Origin: Bacillus sp. SORGH_AS_0510
GTDB taxonomy: Bacteria > Bacillota > Bacilli > Bacillales > Cytobacillaceae
DNA: 64,000 bases
Assembly: GCF_030818775.1 (NCBI RefSeq)
Contig: NZ_JAUTAU010000001.1
Coordinates: 2,236,001 to 2,300,000 of the forward strand
Direction of reading: 5' to 3'
Of the stretch, positions 16,993 through 27,456 are shown one piece after another. Position 1 is the first letter of the stretch. Each line of letters opens with the position of its first letter. Under the pieces are notes generated by a model. That model had not been told where the DNA came from. It did not search any database and worked only from the letters and a program-made list of their open reading frames with translations. The position numbers and the translations under genes were made by a program.

Positions 16993-17004
16993 GGGGGAGC
17001 AATC

Positions 17005-18868
17005 ATGAAAATTACAGAATTGCTATCAAAAAATACGATTCTATTAAATATTCAGGGGAATCAAAAAGAAGAAGCAATTAACCAACTTGTTGATATTTTA
17101 CATCATGCTGATAAGATATCTGACCGGTCTGAATTTAAGGCAGCTATTTTAAAGCGTGAAGAGCAGAGTACTACAGGGATTGGAGACGGAATCGCAATCC
17201 CACATGCTAAAACCAAGGCTGTAAAGGAAGCAGCCATTGTATTTGGTAAGTCTGCAACTGGGGTGAATTACGAATCGTTAGATGGGAAACCAGCACATTT
17301 GTTTTTTATGATAGCTGCCCCAGAAGGTGCAAATAATACTCACTTAGAAGCATTAGCAAGGCTTTCTGGCCTGTTAATGAAAGCAGAAGTACGTTATGAA
17401 CTTTTAAAGGCAATCACACCTGAAGAAATTATTGAGATAATTAATCGTTATGATAAAGAGGAAAAACAAGAACCTGTTAGTACTAAGAAAAAAGATTTCA
17501 TCGTTGCAGTTACTGGTTGTCCAACGGGTATTGCCCATACTTACATGGCTGCAGACTCTTTAAAAGCAAAAGCAGTAGAAATGGGCGTCGATATAAAAGT
17601 TGAAACCAATGGTTCAGGTGGAGCAAAAAACGTTCTAACTAAGGAAGAAATCGATAAAGCTACTGCGGTTATTATTGCAGCAGATATCAACGTAGAAATG
17701 GAACGCTTTAAGGGAAAGCATGTTATCCAAGCAGCTGTTGCTGAGGGAATTCGTCGTCCACAGCAATTAATTGAACAGGCGTTAAAACAGGATGCTCCCA
17801 TCTATAATGGAAATGGAAACAAAGGTGTTCAAGAGACTGAGAAGAAGGGGTCACGCACAGGCTTTTACAAGCATTTAATGAACGGTGTTTCAAATATGCT
17901 TCCGTTGTGTAGTAGGTGGAGGTATTTTAATCGCCATTTGTTTTATGTTTGGATATAACTCCTTTAAGCCTGGTGATCCAACTTATAACCCAATCTCTGA
18001 AGCATTAATGACGATAGGTGGAGGAAACGCATTTGGACTAATTGTTCCAGTTCTTGCAGGGTTTATAGCACTGAGTATTGCGGATCGTCCTGGATTTGCA
18101 CCAGGTATGGTTGGCGGTATGATGGCCGCAAGTGGCGGGGCAGGCTTCTTGGGTGGATTAGTGGCTGGTTTTCTAGCAGGTTATGTGGTTCTCCTTCTGA
18201 AGAAATTATTAACTGGTTTGCCACGTTCACTAGAAGGAATAAAGAGTATTCTGCTTTACCCGCTTTTCGGTATTGCGATTACAGGATTTATCATGTTATA
18301 TGTCGTTAACAAACCGGTTGCATGGTTAAATGGAACGATTGCTGATTGGCTAACAGGTTTGGGAACGGGAAATGCTGTATTATTAGGGATTGTACTCGGG
18401 CTTATGATGTCCTTTGATATGGGTGGCCCGGTAAATAAAGCAGCATACGTATTTGGGACTGGATTATTGGCAAGTGGTGTTTATGAGCCAATGGCTGCTA
18501 TTATGGCGGCAGGTATGGTACCACCATTAGCAATAGCAATTGCAACAACATTGTTTAAAAATAAATTCAATGAGCAAGACAGAGATGCAGGAAAAGCATG
18601 CTATGTTATGGGATTATCTTTTATCACAGAAGGTGCAATTCCATTTGCAGCTGCAGACCCTATTCGAGTCATCCCATCAGTTATGGTTGGTTCCGCCATT
18701 TCCGGTGCCCTTTCTATGGCTTTTGGTATAGGTCTACGTGCACCACACGGAGGAATATTCGTTGTACCGTTGGTTGAAGGTGGCGCATGGTTTTATGCAC
18801 TTGCCATATTAATTGGTTCTATCGTATCTGCACTATTAATAGGCTTCCTAAAAAAACCCGTTAAATAA
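17005..18868 (+). pseudogene. fruA: PTS fructose transporter EIIABC FruA, interrupted by a frameshift
   Basis: The first frame encodes EIIA (residues 1-150, with the phospho-His in GIAIPHAKT) and EIIB (about 167-265, with the phospho-Cys in VAVTGCPTGIAHTYMA), and then enters EIIC at [15 protein letters not shown] before going out of frame at 17905 and stopping at 17958. The remainder of EIIC ([16 protein letters not shown] to FLKKPVK) continues in the +1 frame from 17909. A single extra G in an original TTT codon (P-F-V-V-G-G-G) explains the break. Everything else is intact, so this is either a very recent null mutation or a sequencing error. It would import fructose as fructose 1-phosphate if intact. 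Confidence 0.85.
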
Positions 18869-18871
18869 TGA

Positions 18872-18910
18872 TTAAAGAGGCAAACTCATTTAGAGTCTGC
18901 CTCTTTAAGA
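18872..18910. terminator. Bidirectional terminator between fruA and the MFS gene
   Basis: AAAGAGGCAAACTC and GAGTCTGCCTCTTT pair around ATTTA with one internal mismatch, giving A/T-rich flanks on both sides. Confidence 0.8.
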
Positions 18911-20194
18911 TTAATTAGTTGATTCTGATTGAGGCTTAATAAAGATCATTGCCACAATGGCAGCTATAATACTTAAACTGCTCAATAAAATAAAAATCCA
19001 ATGGCTGGATTGTTTTAACAATAGAGCAATAATTGGAGGTCCTGCTGCAACGCCAATAAATCTCATGGAACTGTAAATTGAAGTAATCGTACCTCTTTCT
19101 TCTTTTTCGACTCCTTCTGTAATTAGTGCATCCAGGCATGGAAGACTAAGGCCGATTCCTATGCCGCTAATTAAGAACATAGAAAGCATATACCAAAGCT
19201 TAATGGAAAACCATAATGCTCCAATAGATAGCGCAGCAGAAATAATTCCCGCAAATGTGAGCCACTTCATTAAAACTTTGTTCTTTTTAATTACTTTACC
19301 GCTGATGAATGAAGACAGACACAATGCCCCAAGCGGCAACGCCAGGAAGAAGCCTTTTTTAAGATCTTTAATATTATGTTCCTTTTCAAAAATTTCAGAG
19401 AGATAAAACAAGATTCCGAAAAGAACGAGCATAAGAATGCCTCCAATAAAAAAGATGGCATAAAGCCAACGCCCTTTTTCGGTAAAGGTATTTTTAACAT
19501 TTATAAAAAATTGGTTGAAAGGTATAGGCTTTTCAGTCGTTTTTGGACATTTAACAAGTAACAACATCATAATGACAGAAATAGCACAAAAAACAGGGAA
19601 GGAGAAGAATGGTAAAAACCAAATAAAACCTGCAAGAAACGCTCCTAAAATAGGACTTAATACTTTACCAAAAGTATTTGCGGTTTCAATCAAGCCTAAA
19701 CAACAGCTTACGTCGTCATCGTTTTTAAACATATCTCCAACAAGAGGGAGAACAATTGGTGCAGCTCCAGCAGCCCCCACTCCTTGGAGTGCTCTGCCAA
19801 GTAAAATTAACCAATATGCCGAATCTAGTTTCCATGCGGCCCACCCAGAAATAATTCCTCCAATTCCTGCAATAATTAGACTTGGAATGATTACTTTTTT
19901 TCTTCCGATATGATCCGATAAATAGCCTGCAACTGGAATTAAAAAAATTGCCACAATAGAATAGACAGTAATGATCATACTGGTTTGGAAGGAAGAAATG
20001 GATAATTTTTCTTCCATAGAAGGTAAAACAGGAATCAACATTGAATTTCCTAAGGTCATAACCAAAGGAATAGACGACAATGAGATGATAGCCCACTTTT
20101 GGTTAGAAATCTCACTGGATCCCTTTTTTCCAGCAGCTGCCTTTTTGTTTTTATCAGCCTTTGGATTTTGGCATAAATGTTCTATATGTTCCAT
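18911..20194 (-). CDS. MFS drug/metabolite exporter (DHA1 type)
   Basis: A 427-residue major facilitator with about 12 membrane helices. The loop 2-3 motif A is GYLSDHIGRKKVIIPS, and ALQGVGAAGAAPIVLPLVGD resembles motif C of the DHA1 drug:proton antiporters. The first 30 residues form a Lys-rich cytosolic extension. It resembles B. subtilis YmfD/YitG-type exporters, which handle siderophores or drugs, but the substrate cannot be predicted. It is monocistronic and convergent with the fru operon. Confidence 0.82.
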   Translation of the reverse strand: MEHIEHLCQNPKADKNKKAAAGKKGSSEISNQKWAIISLSSIPLVMTLGNSMLIPVLPSMEEKLSISSFQTSMIITVYSIVAIFLIPVAGYLSDHIGRKKVIIPSLIIAGIGGIISGWAAWKLDSAYWLILLGRALQGVGAAGAAPIVLPLVGDMFKNDDDVSCCLGLIETANTFGKVLSPILGAFLAGFIWFLPFFSFPVFCAISVIMMLLLVKCPKTTEKPIPFNQFFINVKNTFTEKGRWLYAIFFIGGILMLVLFGILFYLSEIFEKEHNIKDLKKGFFLALPLGALCLSSFISGKVIKKNKVLMKWLTFAGIISAALSIGALWFSIKLWYMLSMFLISGIGIGLSLPCLDALITEGVEKEERGTITSIYSSMRFIGVAAGPPIIALLLKQSSHWIFILLSSLSIIAAIVAMIFIKPQSESTN

Positions 20195-20337
20195 TAATCA
20201 TCTATCCCGCCTTAAATTATTTTCTACAGTTAATATTCTCACTTTCAAATTAAAAACACTCTTTTCAAAAATCCTTTTAATGGAAGTGATACGAGGGAAA
20301 ATATATTATTTATTTCGAAAATTTTTTATAAATGTTG

Positions 20338-20366
20338 TTGACAAAGATGTATAGCTGTAATAAGAT
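20338..20366 (+). promoter_or_regulatory. SigA promoter of the trp operon
   Basis: A consensus TTGACA (20338-20343) and TAAGAT (20361-20366) with a 17-nt spacer. Transcription should start near 20373 and run through the tandem T-box leaders. Confidence 0.75.
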
Positions 20367-20394
20367 AATAAACAATAAAATGAAGTAAAGGCAT

Positions 20395-20650
20395 TGACGA
20401 AGAGTAGTAACTTTTACGGATTCTTAAGAGAGCTGATGGTTGGTGCAAATCAGTGTTGACGTATTAGTGAATGGACTTCTGAGCTTCCAAACCGAACTCC
20501 CTGAGGTAGTAGGCTTTGGCGAAAATCTCATCGTTACAAGAGACAGATATTCAAGCACTATGCTTCGATATCGGTAAAGTGAGCTAATTTTAGCTAATGA
20601 AGGTGGCACCACGGGTCTTCCGTCCTTTTTGGATGGAGGGCTCTTTTTGT
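20395..20650 (+). promoter_or_regulatory. T-box leader 1 (tryptophan)
   Basis: A stem I region beginning with the AGAGTAG motif carries a specifier-loop segment GAATGGAC with the Trp codon TGG at 20472-20474. The T-box sequence AGGTGGCACCACGG is at 20601-20614, followed by the terminator stem CTTCCGTCC/GGATGGAGGG and CTCTTTTT ending near 20648. Uncharged tRNA-Trp would pair with TGG and the T-box bulge to prevent termination. Confidence 0.85.
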
Positions 20651-20690
20651 ATATAAAAATAAGCTTTGTAAAAGAAGATTCTTGATAATT

Positions 20691-20721
20691 ATACCCTGTT
20701 GATTGGAGCGGAAATCAACAG
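20691..20721. repeat. Short interspersed repeat, copy 2
   Basis: ATACCCTGTTGATTGGAGCG followed by GAAATCAACAG, matching 13682-13721 except for a short insert there. It lies between the two T-boxes. Confidence 0.6.
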
Positions 20722-20751
20722 AAGATTTAACAGAACAAAAATAAATAATGT

Positions 20752-21040
20752 AAATCGTTGAGCAAGAGTAGTACACATGTTTTATTCTTTTCAGAGAGTC
20801 GGGGGTAGGTGTGAGCCCGATAAGAATGGATTTGTGGAATGGACTTGTAAGAGACATCTTGAACATAAGTAGGGATGAACGGAGTTCCACCGTTAAAAGG
20901 ATAGGGTATCGAATAGTAATTCTGTACCTGAAAAGAGGAAGTGGATAAGTATATCTACTTCAATGGAGGTGGCACCGCGGTCAAAGGATCGTCCTCTATA
21001 TGCGTAATTCATTATGCATATAGAGGACGATTTTTTTTAT
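20752..21040 (+). promoter_or_regulatory. T-box leader 2 (tryptophan), adjacent to trpE
   Basis: A second full T-box with specifier segment GGAATGGAC (TGG at 20840-20842) and T-box sequence GGAGGTGGCACCGCGG at 20965-20980. The terminator stem is 14 bp (20990-21003 with 21016-21029), followed by eight T's. It ends 20 bp before the trpE start codon. Arranged in series with leader 1, it demands two tRNA-Trp readings for expression, giving tighter control. Confidence 0.9.
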
Positions 21041-21059
21041 TATTTGAAAGGAGTTTAGT

Positions 21060-22451
21060 ATGAAAACCATAAGCAATCTTATCATAAAAGAAATCAAGGG
21101 GGACACCCTTACACCAATATCCATCTTACAAAAATTAAGCGGTAATAAGAAATTCTTATTAGAGAGTTCACATAAGTACAATGACGAGGGGCGATACTCC
21201 TTTATTGGTGTAGATCCAGCATATGAACTTGTTTCAAGTGGACAGCATAACGAAATAACCCGAAGAAATGGGAAAAAAGAGGTTATAAGTGGAAACCCTC
21301 TACAAGTTTTAAAGGATTTAATACCGGCAAAAGCTTCTAAGGAAGAATTCCCATTTCCATTTATTGGAGGAGGTGTGGGGTATATCGGGTACGACATCAT
21401 CAGACAGTTTGAAATAATTGGTGAGGAGTATTCAAACGGAATGGAAATGCCAGATGTCCATTTAATGTTTTATGAAGAGATTATCGTGTTTGATCATCTT
21501 GAAGACAAGGTATTAATTTGCGGCTTCCCACTATCCTCCGATACTACTGAATCGCTATTACTAAAAAGGATAGAGAAAAGAATGGAAGAAATAAAGCAAC
21601 CTACCTTTTATCAAGAACACGAGCCATATCATTTGTCTGAATTTATTTCGGAAACATCAAAAGAGAGCTACATCAAGAATGTTGAAATTGCAAAAGAACA
21701 TATCCTTAATGGTGACATTTTTCAAGTCGTATTATCAAGACGAATGAAGTCTAGCTTTAGCGGAAACCCATTGACACTTTATCGTAAGCATCGTGCAAAT
21801 AATCCAACACCCTATATGTTCTATATTGACTTTGAAGGATATACAGTAATTGGTTCTTCACCAGAAAGCCTGATAAAAACAAATGGCAATAAGGTTATTT
21901 CTAATCCCATCGCAGGTACAAAAAAACGGGGAAGTAATAGTCAAGAAGATCAATTAATTGAAAAAGAATTACGGAAAGATGAAAAAGAACTTGCGGAGCA
22001 TAAGATGCTTGTTGATTTAGGTAGAAATGATTTAGGGAAAATCTGTGAATTTGGTTCAATTCTAGTGGATAAATATATGGCAGTTGAAAAATATCGTCAT
22101 GTCATGCATTTGGTCTCTGAAGTGAGTGGTAAACTGCTTCCTAATAAAACGGCTATTGATGCACTAGCTGCATGTATTCCGGCAGGTACTGTATCAGGTG
22201 CACCTAAAGTCAGAGCAATGGAAATAATTAATAACTTAGAAAAATCAAAACGTGGCCTTTACTCAGGAGCTGTTGGTTATATTTCGGCAAATGGAAATAT
22301 GGATTTTGCCCTTGCCATTAGAACCATGATTCTAAAAGAAGGAACGGCCTATATCCAAGCAGGTGCAGGAATTGTTTTCGACTCCATTCCAGAATCTGAG
22401 TATCAAGAAACATTAAATAAACTAAATTCCTTTTTGGAGGGTGAAAAATGA
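21060..22451 (+). CDS. trpE: Anthranilate synthase component I
   Basis: A 463-residue chorismate-binding enzyme that makes anthranilate from chorismate with ammonia from TrpG. The feedback Trp-binding motif LLESS is near residue 33. The chorismate-binding core includes DIFQVVLSRRM, GSSPESLIK, PIAGTKKRG, LVDLGRNDLGKIC and the PAGTVSGAPKVRAMEII signature. A GAAAGGAG site follows T-box 2. It overlaps trpG by 4 bp. It is the first gene of trpEGDCFBA. Confidence 0.95.
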   Translation: MKTISNLIIKEIKGDTLTPISILQKLSGNKKFLLESSHKYNDEGRYSFIGVDPAYELVSSGQHNEITRRNGKKEVISGNPLQVLKDLIPAKASKEEFPFPFIGGGVGYIGYDIIRQFEIIGEEYSNGMEMPDVHLMFYEEIIVFDHLEDKVLICGFPLSSDTTESLLLKRIEKRMEEIKQPTFYQEHEPYHLSEFISETSKESYIKNVEIAKEHILNGDIFQVVLSRRMKSSFSGNPLTLYRKHRANNPTPYMFYIDFEGYTVIGSSPESLIKTNGNKVISNPIAGTKKRGSNSQEDQLIEKELRKDEKELAEHKMLVDLGRNDLGKICEFGSILVDKYMAVEKYRHVMHLVSEVSGKLLPNKTAIDALAACIPAGTVSGAPKVRAMEIINNLEKSKRGLYSGAVGYISANGNMDFALAIRTMILKEGTAYIQAGAGIVFDSIPESEYQETLNKLNSFLEGEK

Positions 22452-23059
22452 TTTTATTGATAGATAACTTCGATTCATTCACTTTTAATCTTTATCAGTA
22501 CCTAGGTGAGTTAGGTGAGGAGATTGAAGTATACAGAAATAATCAGCTGAGCATTGAACAAATCATTGAATTAAACCCAAAAGCGATCATTATATCCCCT
22601 GGACCGGGAAAGCCAGAGGATGCAGGAATTTGTGTCGAGATTATACAAAACTTTTTCAAAAAGATTCCAATCTTAGGTATTTGTCTTGGGCACCAAGCCA
22701 TCGGAGTCGCTTTCGGTGGAACTATTCAGAGAGCCGATGTTATTAAACACGGGAAATCATCCATTGTTACACATAATGGTGGGGAACTGTTTCACAATCT
22801 TCCGAATTCTATAGAAGTCATGAGGTATCATTCATTAATCATAGATCAGGACAGTCTTCCTGAACCGCTTCAATCTATTGCACAATCAAACGACGATATG
22901 CAAGTTATGGCGATAAAGCATAAACAATTTCCGGTTTACGGATTACAATTTCATCCGGAATCGATTGGAACACCATCAGGAAAACAAATATTAAGAAACT
23001 TCTTACATGAAATTGAAAGGGTGAATGAAAATGAAAAACTACTTACTCCAATTAGCTGA
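22448..23059 (+). CDS. trpG: Anthranilate synthase component II (glutamine amidotransferase)
   Basis: A 203-residue class I glutamine amidotransferase. The catalytic Cys is in GICLGHQAIGVAFGG and the His-Glu pair in FHPESIGTPSG. It supplies ammonia to TrpE and may also serve PabB, as in many Bacilli. Here trpG lies inside the trp operon, unlike B. subtilis where the gene is in the folate operon. It overlaps the start region of trpD by about 30 bp. Confidence 0.93.
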   Translation: MILLIDNFDSFTFNLYQYLGELGEEIEVYRNNQLSIEQIIELNPKAIIISPGPGKPEDAGICVEIIQNFFKKIPILGICLGHQAIGVAFGGTIQRADVIKHGKSSIVTHNGGELFHNLPNSIEVMRYHSLIIDQDSLPEPLQSIAQSNDDMQVMAIKHKQFPVYGLQFHPESIGTPSGKQILRNFLHEIERVNENEKLLTPIS

Positions 23060-24059
23060 AAGGGAGTCATTCTCAGAAAATCAAATGCAAGAGGCTGTAG
23101 ACTTCATCTTAGGTGAAGAAGTTTCCGAATCAGAAATTGCAGCCTTCTTAATGGGTTTAAAATCTAAAGGTGAAACAGTCGAAGAAATTACCGGCATAGT
23201 AAAAGCTATGAAGGCCAATACCTTGATGTTTAAAAAAAAATTCACAGGTGTACTAGATAATTGTGGAACAGGGGGCGATGGATCCTCAAGCTTCAATATC
23301 AGTACAACTTCTGCTTTTGTCATTGCAAGTGCAGGGATTCCGGTGGCTAAGCATGGGAATAGAAGTGTTTCCAGTAAGACCGGTAGTGCGGATGTCCTTG
23401 AGTATCTTGGAGTGAACTTAAATTTGTCACCAGAAAGAACCGAAGAAATCCTTCAGGAAATTGGAGTATCGTTTTTATTTGCACCAAATGTACATCCAAA
23501 ATTGAAAAAAGTTATGACTGTTAGAAAGCAATTAAAAATCCCAACGGTTTTTAATTTTATTGGACCTCTCACAAACCCAATGGAATTAGACTATCAATTA
23601 TTAGGCGTCTATCGAAGGGATTTACTGCCAGTGTTCGCGGAAGTTCTTAATAAATTGGGGCGTAAGCGTGCATCCGTTATAAATGGTGCAGGATTTATGG
23701 ATGAAGCGTCCCTTCAAGGTGAGAATTACATCACAATTTTAGAGGATGGAACCATCACTAATCAAACCTTCACTCCTGAAGATGTTAACCTTCCACAATA
23801 TGATAATAGTTGTATTAAGGGTGGAGATTCAAAGGAGAATGCAGAACTGCTAATGAAAGTGTTAAAAGGAGAACAGGGTGCACATCGTGATACGGTTGTC
23901 CTTAATTCAGGCATTGGAATCTTTACAGCAGGGAAGGCAAGTACCATCAATAAGGGAATTGAGATAGCCAAAGAGTTGCTTGATTCTGGTGCGGCATTTG
24001 AAAAATTAACAAATTTAATTGCAAAGACCCAAGCTGCAGGACAGAAAGAGGCGATTTAA
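23031..24059 (+). CDS. trpD: Anthranilate phosphoribosyltransferase
   Basis: A 342-residue enzyme joining anthranilate to PRPP. The signature is DNCGTGGDGSSSFNISTTSAFV, the PRPP-binding glycine loop, followed by KHGNRSVSSKTGSADVLEYLG. The start chosen is ATG 23031, spaced correctly from GAAAGGGTG within the trpG end. ATG 23025 is also possible. It ends directly at the trpC start. Confidence 0.94.
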   Translation: MKNYLLQLAERESFSENQMQEAVDFILGEEVSESEIAAFLMGLKSKGETVEEITGIVKAMKANTLMFKKKFTGVLDNCGTGGDGSSSFNISTTSAFVIASAGIPVAKHGNRSVSSKTGSADVLEYLGVNLNLSPERTEEILQEIGVSFLFAPNVHPKLKKVMTVRKQLKIPTVFNFIGPLTNPMELDYQLLGVYRRDLLPVFAEVLNKLGRKRASVINGAGFMDEASLQGENYITILEDGTITNQTFTPEDVNLPQYDNSCIKGGDSKENAELLMKVLKGEQGAHRDTVVLNSGIGIFTAGKASTINKGIEIAKELLDSGAAFEKLTNLIAKTQAAGQKEAI

Positions 24060-24851
24060 ATGGAAACAATTTTAGATAAGATTATTGAACAAAAAAAGAA
24101 AGAAATACTTGTTCTCCGTGAAAAAAATCTTCCAATTCGGGATCCAGAAAAAAAGAAAAGATCCCTCATAAAAAAATTGCAAAAAGCGGATGAAATATTA
24201 GTTATTGCTGAATTTAAACGTGCGTCGCCATCTAAAGGAATTATCAATAACACTATTAATCCATCAGACCAGGCGCGATTATATGAGAAATATGGTGCTT
24301 CTGCCATTTCGGTATTAACAGATCAAACGTTTTTCAAAGGTTCTTTTTCCGATTTAAAAATAGTCCGTCAAACAGTGGACCTCCCAATTCTATGTAAGGA
24401 CTTTATCATTGATCCTTTGCAAATTGATTATGCTTTTGCAAATGGTGCGGATCTAATTTTATTAATTGTTGCTGCTTTAAGTGAGGTAAGACTCGTAGAG
24501 CTTTATCAATATGCTAAAGGATTAGGATTAGAGGTCTTGGTAGAGGTTCATAACCAATTGGAATTAGAAAAAGCACTAAAGACTGGTGCAAAACTTATTG
24601 GGATAAATAATCGGGACCTTAAGACATTTCATGTATCCCTAGAGATCACTGAGAGTTTAGCAGTTCATGTTCGGAATGCAGGCGCATATTTAATCAGTGA
24701 AAGTGGTATCTTTCAGCAAGAGGATGTAGAGAGAGTAAGAAACGTAGGGGCAAATGGCATCCTAGTAGGAGAAGCGTTAATGAAAAGTCAAGATGTGACT
24801 CAACCTTTTTTGAATTTTCGTTTACCTTTATCCAATGGGGTAAAAAGATGA
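24060..24851 (+). CDS. trpC: Indole-3-glycerol phosphate synthase
   Basis: A 263-residue TIM-barrel enzyme that cyclises CdRP to indoleglycerol phosphate. Motifs seen are VIAEFKRASPSKG, SVLTDQTFFKGSF, ILCKDFIIDPLQID, LIGINNRDLKTF and LISESGI, which include the catalytic Lys and Glu residues. It begins at the base after the trpD stop and overlaps trpF by 4 bp, so coupling is tight. Confidence 0.94.
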   Translation: METILDKIIEQKKKEILVLREKNLPIRDPEKKKRSLIKKLQKADEILVIAEFKRASPSKGIINNTINPSDQARLYEKYGASAISVLTDQTFFKGSFSDLKIVRQTVDLPILCKDFIIDPLQIDYAFANGADLILLIVAALSEVRLVELYQYAKGLGLEVLVEVHNQLELEKALKTGAKLIGINNRDLKTFHVSLEITESLAVHVRNAGAYLISESGIFQQEDVERVRNVGANGILVGEALMKSQDVTQPFLNFRLPLSNGVKR

Positions 24852-25468
24852 AAGTAAAGATTTGTGGGATAACAGATGTAATTACAGGAATCGCAGCGGT
24901 CCAATATGGAGCAGATGCAATAGGATTGGTATTTGCTGAAAGTAAAAGAAGAGTATCAGTAGAAAAAGCAAAAGAGATTATCCAGAGATTACCTAAAGCA
25001 GTCTATAAAGTGGGCGTGTTTGTGAATGAAACAAAGGAAGAAATTGAAAGAATTGCTTCATTAGTGGGACTTACGCATATTCAATTACATGGGGATGAAA
25101 CTGCTGATTTTTGCCGGTCACTTTCCTTGCCCGTCATTAAAGCAATCAGTTTCCAAGGCAATGACTCTTTAAAAATATGTACAAATTTAGCTAGTGAATT
25201 TATATTACTTGACAGTCCAAAAGGTAAATACAGAGGTGGGAATGGAACAGTATTTAATTGGTTAGATGTAGATCTAAACCTATTAGGCCATAAAAAAGTA
25301 ATACTTGCCGGTGGGCTAAATAATGAGAATGTAGAGCAGGCAATCAAAATAATCAAACCGTACATGGTAGATGTAAGCTCAGGCGTTGAAACGAATGGAA
25401 TCAAAGATTTAACTAAAATTAAATCATTTATTGAAATAGTGAAGGGTAGTAAAAAAGGAGGAAATTAA
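24848..25468 (+). CDS. trpF: Phosphoribosylanthranilate isomerase
   Basis: A 206-residue TIM-barrel isomerase. The catalytic Cys is in KVKICGI near the N-terminus, and the general-acid Asp region is [19 protein letters not shown]. The phosphate-binding loop [13 protein letters not shown] and the closing [13 protein letters not shown] are typical. It lies between trpC and trpB and overlaps trpC. Confidence 0.94.
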   Translation: MKVKICGITDVITGIAAVQYGADAIGLVFAESKRRVSVEKAKEIIQRLPKAVYKVGVFVNETKEEIERIASLVGLTHIQLHGDETADFCRSLSLPVIKAISFQGNDSLKICTNLASEFILLDSPKGKYRGGNGTVFNWLDVDLNLLGHKKVILAGGLNNENVEQAIKIIKPYMVDVSSGVETNGIKDLTKIKSFIEIVKGSKKGGN

Positions 25469-25469
25469 G

Positions 25470-26669
25470 TTGAACACATATACATTACCGAATGAAAACG
25501 GCCATTTTGGGAAATTTGGAGGAAGATTTGTACCAGAAACACTTATGAAAGCAGTAATCGAACTCGACGAGGCATATAAAAGTATAAAAGATGATCCTGG
25601 GTTTAAATCAGATTTTAATAGATTATTGAAAAACTATGTTGGCAGGGAAACACCGCTATACTTTGCTGAGAACCTTACTAAACATGCAGGTGGGGCAAAA
25701 ATTTACTTGAAAAGAGAAGATTTAAACCATACGGGGGCGCACAAAATTAACAATGCCATTGGTCAGGCACTTTTAGCTGTTCGAATGGGGAAAAGGAAAA
25801 TTGTTGCGGAAACGGGAGCTGGCCAACATGGTGTGGCGACAGCTACAGTGTGTGCGCTATTGAATCTAGATTGTATTATTTTTATGGGTGAGGAAGATAT
25901 CAAAAGGCAAGCACTAAATGTTTTCCGGATGGAATTACTTGGTGCAAAGGTTGTTAGTGTAACTTCTGGAAGTGCAACACTTAAGGATGCTGTTAATGAA
26001 GCACTTCGATATTGGGTGGCAAATGTTGATGATACCCACTATTTATTAGGTTCTGTGATGGGACCTCATCCGTTTCCTCAAATGGTAAGGGACTTCCAAA
26101 GTGTTATTGGCAAGGAAACACGGGAACAGTTTTTACATGCTGAAGGAGTCCTTCCTGATGCAGTGGTAGCATGTATTGGTGGTGGAAGTAATGCTGCCGG
26201 AATGTTCTATCCTTTTATCGAGGATGAAAATGTCAGCCTTTATGGAGTAGAAGCGGCTGGACAGGGAGTTAATACAGACTTTCATGCTGCTTCTTTAACG
26301 AAAGGAAAACCAGGTATCTTACATGGCGCATTAATGTATTTACTACAAGATAATGACGGTCAGATTCAAGAAGCACATTCTATTTCTGCTGGACTCGATT
26401 ATCCAGGTGTCGGACCAGAACATAGCTATTTAAAGGACATCGGCCGTGCAAACTATCAGTCTATTACTGATTGTGAGGCCCTTGATGCATTCCGATTATT
26501 ATCGAAGTTAGAAGGAATTATTCCCGCGCTTGAGAGCTCTCATGCAGTAGCTTTTGCTGTAAAACTCGCAGCTGACATGGACGAAACACAAAATATGGTC
26601 GTTTGTTTATCAGGACGTGGAGATAAGGATGTAGATACTGTGAAATCTAGGATCAAGGGAGAGAAATAG
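25470..26669 (+). CDS. trpB: Tryptophan synthase beta chain
   Basis: A 399-residue PLP enzyme condensing indole and serine. PLP Lys lies in [18 protein letters not shown], and the phosphate-binding [10 protein letters not shown] loop is present. The start is TTG 25470, one base after the trpF stop, with GGAGG upstream. It forms the alpha2-beta2 complex with TrpA. Confidence 0.95.
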   Translation: MNTYTLPNENGHFGKFGGRFVPETLMKAVIELDEAYKSIKDDPGFKSDFNRLLKNYVGRETPLYFAENLTKHAGGAKIYLKREDLNHTGAHKINNAIGQALLAVRMGKRKIVAETGAGQHGVATATVCALLNLDCIIFMGEEDIKRQALNVFRMELLGAKVVSVTSGSATLKDAVNEALRYWVANVDDTHYLLGSVMGPHPFPQMVRDFQSVIGKETREQFLHAEGVLPDAVVACIGGGSNAAGMFYPFIEDENVSLYGVEAAGQGVNTDFHAASLTKGKPGILHGALMYLLQDNDGQIQEAHSISAGLDYPGVGPEHSYLKDIGRANYQSITDCEALDAFRLLSKLEGIIPALESSHAVAFAVKLAADMDETQNMVVCLSGRGDKDVDTVKSRIKGEK

Positions 26670-26670
26670 A

Positions 26671-27456
26671 ATGAATCGTTTAGAACTTGTATTTTCTTCA
26701 CTAAAAAGAACGAAACAGAAGGCTTTTGTGCCCTACATAATGGCAGGGGATGGGGGTTTAGAAAATTTAATCGAGCGAATGGTTTTACTAGAGAAATTTG
26801 GTGCGACTGCCATTGAGCTGGGTGTTCCGTTTTCTGATCCAGTTGCAGATGGACCGACGATACAGCGTGCTGGTATTAGGGCTCTTCAAAATGGGACCAC
26901 TTTAAAAGGGATCATTTCAGAGGTAGCAAAGGCGCGTTTGGTATTATCAATACCTATCATTCTTATGACCTACCTAAATCCGATTTATTCTTATGGAATA
27001 AATGAATTTGTTCAAGATATACATGCTGCTGGTGTAGACGGTTGTATTATCCCTGATCTTCCTATTGAAGAGGAAGGTATCATTGCACCGGAACTTGAGA
27101 ATGTTGAAGTGGAATTAATTCGTTTAGTTACTCCTACTACTCCAATGGAACGAATTAAAGTAATATCCCAAAAAGGGAGAGGATTTTTATATGCAGTAAC
27201 GGTAAAGGGTATAACGGGTGAAAGAAATGACTATGATGAAGAATTATATCATTTTCTAAACACTGTGCAGCAAATAAGTCATGTTCCAGTATTGGCTGGT
27301 TTTGGTATTTCAAATGAAACCCAAATCTATCAATTAACCAAATACTGTGATGGTGTTATTGTTGGCAGTAAAATTGTCGATTTATTTGAAACAAATAACT
27401 TGGATGCCCTTGAGGAGCTGATGTCCAGCTTTAAACAAGAACCAAAGAGGGTATAA
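26671..27456 (+). CDS. trpA: Tryptophan synthase alpha chain
   Basis: A 261-residue TIM-barrel lyase that splits indoleglycerol phosphate and channels indole to TrpB. The catalytic Glu is in ATAIELGVPFSDPVADGPTIQ and the Asp in DGCIIPDLPIEEE. The phosphate loop is VLAGFGISN. The last 16 codons and the stop lie within a 63-bp segment that is repeated in tandem directly downstream (27408-27533). The first copy retains the stop, so the protein is not changed. Confidence 0.94.
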   Translation: MNRLELVFSSLKRTKQKAFVPYIMAGDGGLENLIERMVLLEKFGATAIELGVPFSDPVADGPTIQRAGIRALQNGTTLKGIISEVAKARLVLSIPIILMTYLNPIYSYGINEFVQDIHAAGVDGCIIPDLPIEEEGIIAPELENVEVELIRLVTPTTPMERIKVISQKGRGFLYAVTVKGITGERNDYDEELYHFLNTVQQISHVPVLAGFGISNETQIYQLTKYCDGVIVGSKIVDLFETNNLDALEELMSSFKQEPKRV

